NCBI GenBank assembly: GCA_037044905.1
Contig: JBAOKB010000074.1
Location: 558,001-622,000 of the forward strand
From: Hortaea werneckii
Taxonomy: Eukaryota; Ascomycota; Dothideomycetes; Mycosphaerellales; Teratosphaeriaceae
Direction: 5' to 3'
DNA: 64,000 nucleotides
Position 1 is the stretch's first letter; every line of letters starts with the position of its first letter. The position numbers were made by a program, and so were the translations under genes. The notes beneath the pieces were generated by a model. The model saw only the letters and a list, made by a program, of their open reading frames with translations, was not told the origin of the DNA and did not search any database. Of this stretch, positions 47,019-58,800 are shown in pieces.

Positions 47019-48319
47019 ATGGCACAAGACAAGGGCAAAGTCCACATTGCCATAGTTGGAGGTGGTATTGCTGGTCTGGCATTGGGCGCAGGCTTAAAGA
47101 AGAAAAACAATGTGACTTTCCACATCTACGAGTCTGTGCCGGAATTCAAGGATGTAGGTGCAGGCCTGGCACTGCACATGAACGCTATCAAAGCTATGGC
47201 GCTCATTGGTGAGGAGGTGAAACAGACATACTTCAACAAGGCGCTCTTCATGGGCGAGGAAGATAAAGAGATGTCGACGGAGGTTATCCTGGCACAAGGG
47301 CCAAACCAGGGAGAGCTTGTCGCTGAGCTGGGCAAGGCAAAGGGGAGGAAGACGGTTGCGAGATCAGCACTTCTGGACGGGTTGTTAGAGCTGGTACCGA
47401 AAGAGAACATTAGCTTTGGGAAGAGGTTAGAAAGTATAGATGAGAGTGATGCAGGCGTACGCCTGAAGTTCAAAGATGGTAGCGAGGCCAAGGCAGATTG
47501 CATGATAGGCGCCGACGGCATCCACAGCCTTACGCGGCGATACGTGTTGGGACCAGACCATCCGGCGACAGAACCGAAGAATCACGATGGCTGGCAGGTC
47601 TACCGCACCATGGTCTCTGCCGACTTCGCGAAACAGCATATCAACCCTAAATGGACGCAGCAAGTCCCCATCCTGCTTGGCCCAGAGGACACGTGAACTG
47701 TATTCCCCTTGACAAAGGCACACGGCTGAGCGCCGGTGTTGCAGTTCGCGGTGCCAAGTTTACTGAGACTGGAGAGGCGCCGCCCTTGGATCCGGAGCTG
47801 TATAAAGACTACAGCGAGGAAGCGCAGCAGATCGTACGACTCGTAGCAAGAGACACCTCAGCTTCCTGGACGGCTGCAGACCATGACCACGCGCCTGTCT
47901 ATTTCCGCGGCAGAGTAGCCATGATGGGCGACGCAGCCCATGCTAGTATGCCCTTTGCAGGAAACGGAGCAGCCCAAGCCCTAGAAGACTCCGCAGTCCT
48001 CGACCATCTTTTCTCCTGTGTCACTTCGCCAGATCAGATCGAAGCGGCTTTCAGTGCTTATGATACCACCCGCAGACCGAGGAGCCAGGCCGTAGTGGAT
48101 CTCGCGCGGAAATTCGGGAGAGTGTATGCGTATGCAGAGGAGGGCATGCATGAAGATCCCGCGAAGATGAAGCAATTTTTTGGCGGCGCTGCAGCTTTCA
48201 CGAATAACGCTGACCTGCAGAGACAGAATGAAGACGCGATGAAGTTGTTTATGACGGCTGTGCAGGGCGGTGCTTCTGGCGCGGAGGTGAAGGTGGAAGA
48301 TGCGGTAGAGTCAGTCTAA
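47019..48319 (+). CDS. FAD-dependent aromatic monooxygenase (salicylate-hydroxylase-like), one frame break
   Basis: Single-exon gene, ATG 47019, TAA near 48317-48319. Group A flavoprotein hydroxylase, using NAD(P)H to hydroxylate an aromatic ring. The N-terminal FAD-binding motif is IAIVGGGIAGLALGAGL. The middle DG motif is CMIGADGIHSLTRRYV. The second FAD motif is RVAMMGDAAHASMPFAGNGAAQALEDS near 47915-47990. Frame changes at 47680-47684: LLGP is followed by RGHVNCIPLDKGTRLSAG only in the next frame, consistent with one C missing from CCC. Without this shift the protein stops at 47696, before the second FAD motif, and would be inactive. The substrate cannot be fixed from sequence; the salicylate-hydroxylase label is by general resemblance. 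A SnoaL-like gene faces it 77 bp away. Confidence 0.9.
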
Positions 48320-48396
48320 AGACCCAACATCATAAATTACACATCGATGACTACCACAAGACAGTAAGGCCTCTCAAGCACCAAAAATGGCATAAT

Positions 48397-48864
48397 TCAC
48401 CCTCTGGACATGACTTCAAAGTCTCCTTCAGTCCACAGCGCCTTCACCTCAAACCTCCTCGCCTTCCACAGCCCATCTGCCGCGTCCCTCTCAACATCAA
48501 CAAAACAATACCCTCCCACCGTGAACCGCGAAGCACCCTCCTTCATCCCTTCCCCCTGACGCCAATGATACGCAATAAACGAACAACAGACCTTCGCAGC
48601 CTCTCCACTGTCTGCCGAAAACTCAATCCGAATCCCACTCGGATGGTGCGTCGTATCCAACTTGGACACAAAGTCGAAACTCTGATCGTGGATGGCCTGG
48701 CGCCCGACCATCGTGTCCCCAACGACCTGGAAGACGGCGTCGTCGAAGAAGCTGGAGTCGAGGAGGGCGCGGTCGGCCAGGTCGAAGGCCTGCACCGCCC
48801 GGTAGATGCAGTCTGCTATCGCCTCGCGGTCGCTCAGGCCTTGGCTATTGGGATGGATGGACAT
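48397..48864 (-). CDS. SnoaL/NTF2-like fold protein
   Basis: Single exon, 155 codons, ATG 48862-48864. The order is that of a SnoaL_4/NTF2-like cone fold: an N-terminal helix pair (DREAIADCIYRAVQAFDLAD, then LLDSSFFDDAVF), strands with VVGDTMVGRQAIHD, a DTTHHPSGIRI strand where such folds often carry His ligands, and C-terminal strands through TVGGYCFVDVERD and WKARRFEVKALWTEGDFE. Such domains serve as polyketide cyclases, dehydratases or hydroxylating-enzyme partners. It lies tail-to-tail with the FAD monooxygenase, separated by 77 bp, which makes a joint metabolic job possible but not shown. No frame break. Confidence 0.85.
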   Translation of the reverse strand: MSIHPNSQGLSDREAIADCIYRAVQAFDLADRALLDSSFFDDAVFQVVGDTMVGRQAIHDQSFDFVSKLDTTHHPSGIRIEFSADSGEAAKVCCSFIAYHWRQGEGMKEGASRFTVGGYCFVDVERDAADGLWKARRFEVKALWTEGDFEVMSRG

Positions 48865-49929
48865 GTTGGATTACGCGGGGTGATGTGTAGGGGGTGAAGT
48901 TCTTTATGTGAGCTTGCAATTAGGGAGGCTTGGAAGTATGGTAGAACTTGTGAGTAGACAATAAGCGTATCTTCCACATCGTGAAATTCAATGTCTTCTT
49001 TATACCGTCCACGCCGGATCTATCGGGGAATACAATTACGGTGGAAGAGAGTCAGCAGTTCCTGCTTCGGACGGCGAGCATGGTTTCGCAGGATCTATCT
49101 CCGCTTAATACCGCGACTCTCTCGGCTTTATCGAGCGTGGCCGGCGAACGGAGGGCGAACCCTTCGGTAAAATTAGGAGATGAGAGAGATCAGAACTCTG
49201 GAAGCTGCTTTGACTCGAAGTCTATTCCCATTAATAATGATGGTGCATGACACTCATAGCGCTGGCCTCCAAATGTCGGACGGCAATGGTAAGGAAAGCA
49301 GAGGCCAACCCACTCCAGCGCATATCCTCTTCGCCATTCGCCCAGGCTCCCCATACCCCTGATTCCTTCCAAGCGCTACATACGCACGCATTGTGCTGGA
49401 CATCATAGTCGAGTGGTGAATACATTCCGATCTTAAAAGGTATCTTTATTAGACTAAATACACGTATTCTCCATGCTATACTCTTCGTGTCCTCCCAACA
49501 TACTCTCGAAGGCCTTGCTTTGCGCGAAGATTTCAAGACCCCGAAGGGAAGGTTTCAACCACACCAGCCCGCCAATCTATCTTATTTTGCTGATGAAGGA
49601 AGGGAATAAGGTAGGAAGAAAAAAAAAAAAAGTCGCAATCAACTATAAAGGTGGTATCTCTAGAAGTAGTGCTGTGTAAATCGCAAACAAACAAAGGGGT
49701 TGGTTGTGTGTTTTAAAAGGACTCGCGTCGCTTATCGCCGTGGGACCTGGTTGCAAGCCTCCTGACTGAGAGGCAGCAGTGTTTGCCGTGGCGATCGGTC
49801 TCCGCGCGGGCGTGAACGCTGGAATGTTGACTAGGGTATTATCGAAGACAAGGGGAAGGTGGCGTTGATTAAGGGTAGAAAGTAGTGTGCGGGCAATGAC
49901 TGTACGTCTCGATGGTTGCAGGCGTTCCA
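48865..49929. other. Intergenic region
   Basis: About 1.07 kb between the SnoaL-like start and the MSB1 stop. It contains a 13-14-base A run at about 49620-49632. No gene recognised. Confidence 0.5.
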
Positions 49930-52900
49930 TCAGGGGTTGGCGGGTGCGCCCTTCTCTCCTGCACCGCCAGTAAGTTCAGCAACGCGTGCTTTGATCCGAG
50001 CAACACGAGACTCGATGGCTGCAAAACTATTAGCAATGGCCTTGGCCATTATTCCACTGGATATGACTTACTCTCTTCGCCGCTCGTCTCACCATCATCT
50101 GTCTCACGCATGCTTTGCTGGTGGCTAGGTCGGCTCTGTACGCTCTGCTCCTCGCTGGCTCGCGCAGCCCGTTTGGCCGCGTTCTCACGAATCTGAGCCC
50201 AGCGATCCTTCTCCGGCTCCACACGTTGCGGCTCTTCCATGGTCGCCTCGGACTGAGTGTCTTCAACAGGATCAGGACGCTCCATTGGCGTTTCAAAGGC
50301 GCCGTTATCACTCTCCTGCCTCTCTGGATCGATTCGGCTGGCGACGTTGGTGTTGTCTGGGTGCTTTGGGTGGGAGCGGGCATTTCTTCCATCGGTGACA
50401 CAGACTCATCAGCAGGCTGGTATTCAGTATCAGTGGGCTTGTATTCAGGTGGCGACACAGGTTCGCTGGCTGGCATGTCTTCCATCGGTCCTTGGTCAAA
50501 TCGAGAAAATTCGTCCTTCGCGTCGGCGTCTGTTCTGGTGTTGACGCGCGAAACGTAGTCATGAGACTGCTCGGCTCTCTCGGAAGATTCTGGCGAGAGG
50601 GGAGAGACAGGAGAGACTGGGTCTGGCACATTCTCTGGTGCCGGCTGTGCCACGGCGACTTGGCTGGCGTTCGTACTGGGCCTAGTCGACTTCCTGCGCA
50701 GGAGTGAGAGTCGCCGACCGAGGTTAGTCTCGGATGGCGGCGTCAGGCCCTTGTTGTTTTGTATCGCTCTGCTGCATGCTTTCGACCGGTGGTTTTTCAT
50801 GGGTCTCCTTTTATTACGCCCGAATAATTTTTTAAAACCACCTCCACCTTGCTTCCTAAGCTTTTGGACCTCCATGGCTCTTTGTGCAGCTACAGCAGCG
50901 GGATCCTCTGGAGCCTGATGTGTTTGAGTTTCAACAGGAGCCGTTGGAGCAGATGTGGCGGCAGCTTTTGCGGCAGCCTCCTCAGGCACCTCCTGGCGGA
51001 AGGCCGGATGATCCTGAAGGTTGTTTGGGCGTGGAACTGGCTTCCGTTCAACCTTGCTCTGTTTTCTTTGTGGAAGATCGATACCTGTTTCCTTGCCCTT
51101 GGAACTCGCTGGCTCTGCCTGTTTGACCTCCACGGAAGATGCGTCGTCGACTTCGCGTTGATCCTCTGTATCATCTTGCTGGATGTTGATGGCTGGCGGA
51201 GAAGAAGGCATACCAGTGGGAACCTTGGTCTCCGGTCCTGCCGCTGGTGCATGCGCGGCAGCCTCAGAGGGCGCAGCGCCACCAGTTGCTTGCTCTGCTT
51301 CTGGTGGCGGGGGTACAGCTTGGTCCCGAGGCTTCTCTGCCGCAGGCTCTGAGATGTCAGGCGCGACGCTGCTTGTTCTATCGCCAGGAAGATTGATTGA
51401 AGATGTCCTAAAACGGTCCTCAGGGCCAAGACCCCGACCAGCGAAGGACGATCCTAGATACTGAGCTCGAATGTTGTTCTTGTCGTATGCGTTTGCCCAT
51501 TTCATTGCTGGAGATGCCTCGCTCATCATCCCCAAGGTAAGCATGCTACTCGTTTTGGTCGAGGCGGTGTCGTCGATGCGCCCGCGCCTAGCGTTAGGCT
51601 CAGCCTCGTCAGAAGGCCCTTCATGTGCCAGCGCAGCCGCAGCAGCCTTGATCTTGGAATGCTGATCCGGAGCTAGACTGCTTTTGCTTGGAGTGTCAGA
51701 TTTCACACGCTCAAGCTGGGGTTGAGGCTCAGGCGCTGGGCGTTCGCTCTTGGTACGCTTGTTCTTGCCACGCTTTGTAAAGCCGAAAATGCTCTTCTTC
51801 TGTGGCACAAACTCGTAGGCTTCCACTGGGTCCGGCGACGCTCCCTTGACTTGTTCTTCCATGATCAGCCACCTCCCGTTCATGATGCTTGTCTCGATCA
51901 AGGCACAGCGACCGAAGACAGCTTTGCGATTCGATGGCTCTTCGCTAGCCAAGCTGGTCATCCAGACCCACCAGAATGCATCGTCTAGATCGACATTCGT
52001 GACAGCCGCCAGTTCTCCCGGTGCGAGATTATCGTCACTGGTAATGGTGTGTGGCGTTTGCGCCCTGCTGCTGATCGGTGGCAACATCTTGTCAGATGGC
52101 AAGCTCAGTGTAGTGGGAGCCTTGTCGGCATCGTCGTCCGCAAAGCCAGATGAGAGGAAGTCAGCCCAGGATGGCGTTGTAGGTCTTGCATGGTCGACAT
52201 TGCGGGAGCGGGGCTGTGATCGCAGCCCTTGATTTGATGCACCTGCACTGCCATTTAGACTATCCGGTGACTTCGGAGACATGACACGCTCGTCAAGATC
52301 AGAGAAGCCAAGATTCTGGAAGGCGGACCAGGATTCTTGGCCTGTTTTTGGCTCACCTTGCCGCGAGAGAGGCTGCGATGAGTTTATGGTTGAGATCTCA
52401 TAGAGCACACGCTTACACTCGTCTGTGAGCGCATCCACGGGGTCTTCGAACTCAGAGAACTCGCGCAAGACGCTGTCCCTGTCGCGGTACTCGAAATGCT
52501 TGGCTCGCCTAAGCAGCGCGAATGGGCCTGGTGATACAGAATCGACGAGCATCACGACGCGTGGCGTGGAGCGCTGAAGAAGCGTGGGCGTCTCTGGTGG
52601 GTATTCGGTACTTCCTAGCAGCGCTTGAAGCGACCTCGGTATCCTCTCAATCACACTCATGGATGGATCTGCCTCGGGGGATAGAGATCGAAGATAGGCG
52701 AAGAACAGATGACTTGCTGCATCTGCTGCCTTGGCCCAAGACTCGTACCCGCCCTCAAATCCTTTGTCGTGGTCCGCGTGCGCAAAGGCCCACCATCCTG
52801 CGAGACGTGACAGCTTGCGTCCGCCGAGTCCGTTCATCTTGCCATGTGCAGCCACTGCCGAGAGCAGGTCAAAGAAGTCGAAGATGATGCTTTTGCGCGC

Positions 52901-53483
52901 TTCCGAGCCAGCTCCAATGGGTATAAAGGTGTCGAAGGCATGGCGTGCCATCTTCGACTCCTTCTCGCCAATCTGGAATCCCTCATAGACAGGCCATGTG
53001 ACCACACCGCCAGGCATACGGCTCCAGCACCACTTGATGATACTGCAGAGCACAACAGGTTCTGTCAAGCGTAGCTCTTGCTGAAGACCAGCGCCTCGGT
53101 ACTGACTGGAGCCCTCGGCATTGGCCTTGTAGTAGCTGCGGATGAAGGTGCGTGCCCCACCAGCGTCTGAATCGGGGCGGAATGGCAAGAGCAGAAAGGG
53201 CGAGTCCAACGCCTCAGCTAGTAACAGGATATCCGTCAGTATTGCGAGTCTCGTGTGCAGAGCTGTTTGTCATGTCCACCGACATACCTCTTGATTTCAT
53301 CTCCGCCGTGCAAGCGTGTACCAATTCTTGAACCTCTTCCGGGACCAGGGTTTCGCTGCTCCATGTCGTCACCCATTTGGGCTTCTGAGGAGTTGGCGGC
53401 TTGCCATTGGGGATCTCGGGGGCCTGCTTGACCTTCGATGCCGGTTGCGATCCCTTGTTCTTAAAGCGAGAGAAGAGAGGCAT
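49930..53483 (-). CDS. MSB1-type morphogenesis/Rho-polarity protein (one frame break)
   Basis: Fungal MSB1/DUF1708 protein linked to Cdc42/Rho-dependent polarity and wall integrity. Exon 1 is 53288-53483 (ATG 53481-53483), a 70-nt intron is 53218-53287 (GTATGT...TTACTAG), exon 2 is 50072-53217, a 53-nt intron is 50019-50071 (GTAAGT...TTTGCAG), exon 3 is 49930-50018. The N-terminal 400 residues form the MSB1 domain: WVTTWSSETLVPEEVQELVHA, SPFLLLPFRPDSDAGGARTF, LRLTEPVVLCSIIKWCWSRM and GRKLSRLAGWWAFAH. A long Pro/Ser/Lys-rich tail follows, with GGGGFKKLFGRNKRR. Near 50300-50400 the frame changes: the C-terminal part (RWAQIRENAAKRAARASEE) is read only in the next frame. Exon 3 then closes it with ESRVARIKARVAELTG. 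About 1,180 residues. Confidence 0.92.
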
Positions 53484-54899
53484 CGTGGTCGGAGCCGGGG
53501 ATGATGTTGATGAGCACGCGGCTCGGGGAAGGTGCGAACGATGGATGTGCGGAGACGGGTATCATGTGCATTAGAAGGTGCGAGCGAGCGAGTGAGCGAG
53601 GAAGGGAGGTCGTGGTCGCGGGACGTCGTCAAGAGTGGCCGCTGAACGAAAAGCGCGTTCAAGGGCGCGTCGGGTATTATTAGGTAGGATGAAGGAGGTA
53701 GAGAGAGGCAGCTCTTGGAGCCGGTGGAAGGGGATGCCTATCCGCGTGCTATAGGCGTGCAGAAGGACACCCTAAGGTACTAGGGTAGAACGAGAAGATG
53801 AGCGCAGGTAGGAGGAGGAGTGACGCCGGTCACGACAACATTATTCACCTGGCGGCGAATGGGTTGGAGGAGAACGAGACTCAGGGAACGTGCTCGGGGT
53901 CCTCATCTTCTCCTATCACCGTCGTGTCGTGAAGTGGCGCTAGCATCAAGGAAACAGGCTTGCCCAACCGACCCTGCCCTGCCAATGATCACCGCCACTT
54001 CACCTGACAGCGCATGAGAGATCTGCATCAAATCCCCTTCGACGCCACATGGGATGGTATACTGCTGCTATTTGCCTTTTCGCTACGTCTACGCAGTATA
54101 TATCCTGCTACGGTCATGCATACACTGCCTGTCCACCATCATCTTCGTTGTTTACTCCGCCGGCGAAACATGACAGGGGTACCTCCGTAGGCGTAATCTT
54201 TCCCGCCTTCACATTCGCGGATCACAGTCCAGAGTTACACTTTAGGGGAATAAAGCTTGCACCGGCGGCTGTCTAGCGGCAACTTACCTGCTTGGAATAA
54301 TAACATACAGTACCGTCGTCGGCATTGTTGCAACGAGAACGTTGCGAGAAGTAGGGCAGTAACGAAGTCACAATTTTTCAAACTCTCCCGTGAACCTGCA
54401 GAAGCGACAGGACTGCATCACATCGCGTGCACCCATCATGGCAAGGCCTTAATCAAACACACGCGCCTTTCCGCACCAGTACACGACGGCTGCAGCATAA
54501 CCCCTGTTATCTCCCCGCGACTGGGATCTTGGTAAAAGTGGTGTAACAGGTGGTGATATCGCGAATCGCCCTGCAGTTACGGCAGTGGTCCAGACGTTTT
54601 GCTGATGATAGACGTTGCGGCTTACTATAGGAAGACGCTGTATAATACGTTGATGGGCGCTGGAGAAGCGTTTGACATGCAGGTGATGTACTACTGACAA
54701 CCTGGAGCCGGATAATCGTGACGTAGGTAGCCATTCCGATGCCGTCATGCAAGGTACATGCACTGCATACCACAGGTGGCCACCATGAATATGTATATAT
54801 TATTATTTTTTGTCTGCACACTCATCCACACGTAGCAAAGAACAACTTCCTTGATCCACCCAAACAGCTCTTGATTCATTCTCAGCCACATCCGTCAAA
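53484..54899. other. Divergent intergenic/promoter region
   Basis: About 1.4 kb between MSB1 and the DUF3140 gene. Short AT-rich TATATATTATTATT near 54794-54808 lies about 95 bp upstream of the DUF3140 start and may serve as its TATA element. No gene recognised. Confidence 0.5.
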
Positions 54900-55519
54900 A
54901 TGGTCAAAGACGATGAGACAGTCATCCAGTAAGTCCACAACACGCGATGCAGTCCGCCCAACACCCGTCCAACTAACAACACGAAATCCAGAGAATTCAA
55001 CGACTTGGTCAACATGACCGCCAACGAACTCAAAGACTGGCTCCAGCAATCCTCATCCGAAGAAGCAGGTTGGAGCAAAGACGACGGCTCAGGCGAATCA
55101 GTCGGGCACGAAAGGTACGACAAATCAAATCCACTACCACGAAATCCATTGCAGAAGCACGAAATAGTCCAAAAACTAAGCTCCCCATTCCTCCTTCTTT
55201 CGTCTTGCAGCGGACGCAAAATCATCGCCATCCTAGAGAAGAACCCTAAAAAGGACCCGAGCAAATACGACGACGAGGATCTGCAACACATGCGCAAGGT
55301 CGTCTCGTACAATAAGCGTCATTTAGCCCAGGAGGGCAAAGCGAAACAGGATCCTGATAGCAGGTCGGCGAGGAGTAAGTCTCTTTTCTTTTTCTAACCC
55401 CTTTCATTCGAATTCCGAGGGAGTTCTGGATTTCTTTGCATGGATCAGCGCTGATGCATTTCTGATTGTTTTCGTTTGTAGGTCTGAAGAATTGGGGTCA
55501 TGATCCACAGAAGACTTAG
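54900..55519 (+). CDS. DUF3140 family small protein, four exons
   Basis: Exons are 54900-54928, 54992-55114, 55211-55374 and 55482-55519. The introns are 54929-54991, 55115-55210 and 55375-55481, all GT-AG. Total is 354 nt, giving 117 residues. Joining the exons gives one continuous DUF3140 pattern: EFNDLVNMTANELKDWL, GWSKDDGSGESVGHESGRKI (the second junction supplies the Ser), DLQHMRKVVSYNKRHLAQ, and the end SLKNWGHDPQKT. Function is unknown; the family is found in bacteria and fungi and has been annotated as possibly DNA-binding. The protein is soluble and highly charged. Each splice junction being supported by the family pattern makes the model strong, and there is no frame break. Confidence 0.87.
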
Positions 55520-55869
55520 AAGAAGAAGAGCAGGAGATTCTCTGTATGAATTTCAATTTGCCAAGGACCTCTTAGATAATCGTGTGCACGCCAACCAGGC
55601 ACAAGTGAACTGGCTCTCAGAAGTTATTAGGATTGACTCCAAGACTAAGAAGGGCAAAGGTACATCTTCGTAGGTACACAATATGTTTTCTAGTGCGACG
55701 TCTCGAAATACTCCATGAATCTCTCACCACCCGTGAAACGCCTAACCCCCCAAGTCGACATTAACAAGAAATAATCGCAAGAAAATCGCAACTGCGCGCA
55801 CATGAGCACGTAAAATCATTCTGTATATGTACAATACAACAGGACCCAGCAGGCCTCTTTTGAAATCAT
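55520..55869. other. Convergent intergenic region
   Basis: 350 bp between the DUF3140 stop and the BRR2 stop. Nothing else recognised. Confidence 0.5.
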
Positions 55870-58800
55870 CTACTCTTCGTCCTCGTCCTCCTCATCCTCT
55901 TCCATACCCTCAGCAGCATCCACTTCGAACTCCGGCGCTTGATCCACGCCAACATAGCTGTCACTCATCAAGAAGAGCGTGAGCTTGTGCTTGCCCGGCG
56001 TAGGCACCACCATCTCCAATTTCGTCTTCAGCGCTCTAGCGATCGTCACACGCTTAATCGCGAGCAGAGACTTGGTGCTCTCCTCTCCAATCACAAGCCA
56101 CCAGTTCTCCGTCTTCTCTGCAGGGTAGAAGGGAGCGTGGACGGCGAGGTTAGGTTCCTCGTCCTCCTCAAGCTGCCGCTCAACTGTCACCGTGACGTAG
56201 GTTGAATCGCCGGAGGTCACGTTCTCGGGATCTTCAACCTCGAAGCTGAGATCGACGTTCGGATACCGTTCGTTGGTGAACCCGGCCGCATCCGCCAATT
56301 GCTTGTTGTTGAGACTCATAGCCTTGACGAGCTTGTCGTAATCTTGGTTCTCGCTTGGGTCCATTGCCTCCATGAATTCGAACACGTCGTTGATGCCTGC
56401 CTTGTTGCAGACTTCGACGACGTTGTCTTCGAAATGAGGGATCTGCTTAAGAGGGCTGTCGCGATCCCACATGGCTTGGACCACCATCTGGCTGATCTCC
56501 ATGGCCGACATGGCATTCAGATGGCCTTCTGAAGAGAGCACGTCAACGGACGCAGAAAGGAGATTGAGGACCTTGCGCAGAATGAGCTCCTGGTCCTTTG
56601 CAAGATCCGTAGGAAGTTGCATGCGGGAGAAGTGCGCTTGCAACAATACGAACGCCTTGAAATGAGGGCTCTCGAAATTGACTTCTGCAAGCTTGACCGG
56701 CACACGGTCATAGATGCGTTGGAGGATACCTTCCTCGTGGCGACGTATTTGGATGTCCTCGAACTCGGTGGCGGCAGTGACAATCTCCAGTATTCCCTTC
56801 AGCTTCGTGGTGCGCTTGAGCGACAGCAGTAGCGTCTGCATCGTGATGAACGAAATGTTGTAGTACGCAGCGATCATCGCAGCGTTGAGAGGCGACACCG
56901 TATCTTCGTCCTCGTCAATCTCGATGAGCTTTGCATCTGACAGGTCCTTCAGGGTCTGCTCGACCTGCTCGGAGAGATAAGAGCTGAGGCCCTCGTGACT
57001 CGTGTCGGTCAGACCGTAGTAGCTGGGGTTGGCAAGCAGCCGGCGGTAGAAGTAGGTATAGGTTGTCCAGTCGACCGCATCCTGCGTGCTCTCGATCGTC
57101 TTGGTGCTGATCTCAGTAACAAAAGCGTCGTGCATGTAGCTCTGAAGCTGACTCTCGATGGGCAGAGCTTCGCTCAAGAATTTGCGATAGTAGTTCCTCT
57201 TTACCTCAGGGCACATGAGCACACCACGGCAATCTTTGTCTTGCCCTTGCCGCCCAGCGTGTCCAAACATTTGCAGGACTTCGCTGACTGGGTAGTCAAT
57301 GTACCTATGCTCGCGTCCTTCGAAGAACTGTGTGCCCATGACGACCACGAGATGTGCAACGCTCTGCACTTCCCAACAGCAGTCGCGAGAGACAAGCATG
57401 ACCTGTACCGCGCCTTGGGTGAACAAGCTCTCTACGATACGCTTGTCTGAGTCTGAGAGCGCTTCGTGGAAGTATGCGATACCATGGCTCAGCGACTCAG
57501 CCAACGACCGCTCCTTGACCCTCTGCAGAATTGGTGCGAGCTGCTCCGGCTCAGTCTGCAAGAATCGGTCCTCGTCATCATCGGCAACACATGCAGCCAG
57601 AAGATCTTGTGCGGTGGCTCTGACCTGCTTTCTGCTTGGTACAAACACCATGCTCGACCTGTCAGAGGCATATTGGACAATTGACTGGTAGGTCGGTTTA
57701 GTCATGGCAAGCATGAGGGAAGGGAAATGCGGAATCGTGAAGGTCTGCAAGTGCAGGCTGAGCGGTATCGGCCGCACAGTTTGACTGAAGTTGAAGATCG
57801 TATGCTTCGTCGCGCCGATCCACTCGCCAATGTCTCGTGCGTTGGACAGCGAGACGCTCAGCCCGACAAGACGAAGGCCCTTTTCGAGCTGGGCAGCAAT
57901 AGCTTGCGAGCGCGAGATGACGGCTTCGTAGATGTATCCGCCTTGGCCACCCAGCATGTGCAAGTCATCAGCGACGATGAGCTTGACATTCTGCACATTC
58001 TTCCTGCGTTGCCATTGTCGAGACATCATGTCCCACTGTGTTGGCGTAGCGACGATCAAATCACCACGCTCGAGGAGTTTGAGATCTGCAGCGGTCTCAC
58101 CCGTGAGCTTGACAATCTCTTTCCCGCCGGCCAGCCCACCAAGCCTGGTCTGCCATGTCTTGCAACGGACATCAACCTGCTCTTGGAAAGGCGCGATGTA
58201 AACCGCCTTACCAGCCTCTTCGCCTTTGGCCCAGTGCCTTAGCAGAGCAAATTCGGCGCAGATGGTTTTGCCGCTGCTAGGCGGCGCACCAACGAACACA
58301 TTATCATCGCTCTGGAACAACGAGTTGAAAACCTGCGTTTGAACACGGTTGAACTGTTGCCACTCAGGATATAAGTCGACATACTCTTGCCTCTTCAGCG
58401 CAGCCACTGGTAGCGGCTGAAGATCTAAGAGAGGGGTGTGCGGTGGGAACTTCTCAGGGAGAATGAGCTTCTGGAACGATAGTGCTAGCTTGCTTTCAGC
58501 ATGCATCCAGCGGTCGGAGACGACAGTGATGAAGTAGTTTGGCGGCATTGGTTCCGTAATGGGCACGCTGAATTCAACCAGGTGTTCGTTCATCTCGGCG
58601 GTAGCGTATTCTCTCCGAAGAAGGAACTGGTCATGGAAAAGGATCTCTTCGCCGTCGCAGTCTTCGACGATAACCCACCAGTTCTCAGCACGACCATGAA
58701 GCGCGTCGTCCCACTCGAACTTTGGCGTTAGAGTGAGCTCGACACGGAGCATACTCCTTGTCACTGGTTGCACTTGCGCGCTGATCTCCAGTCGTGGGAA

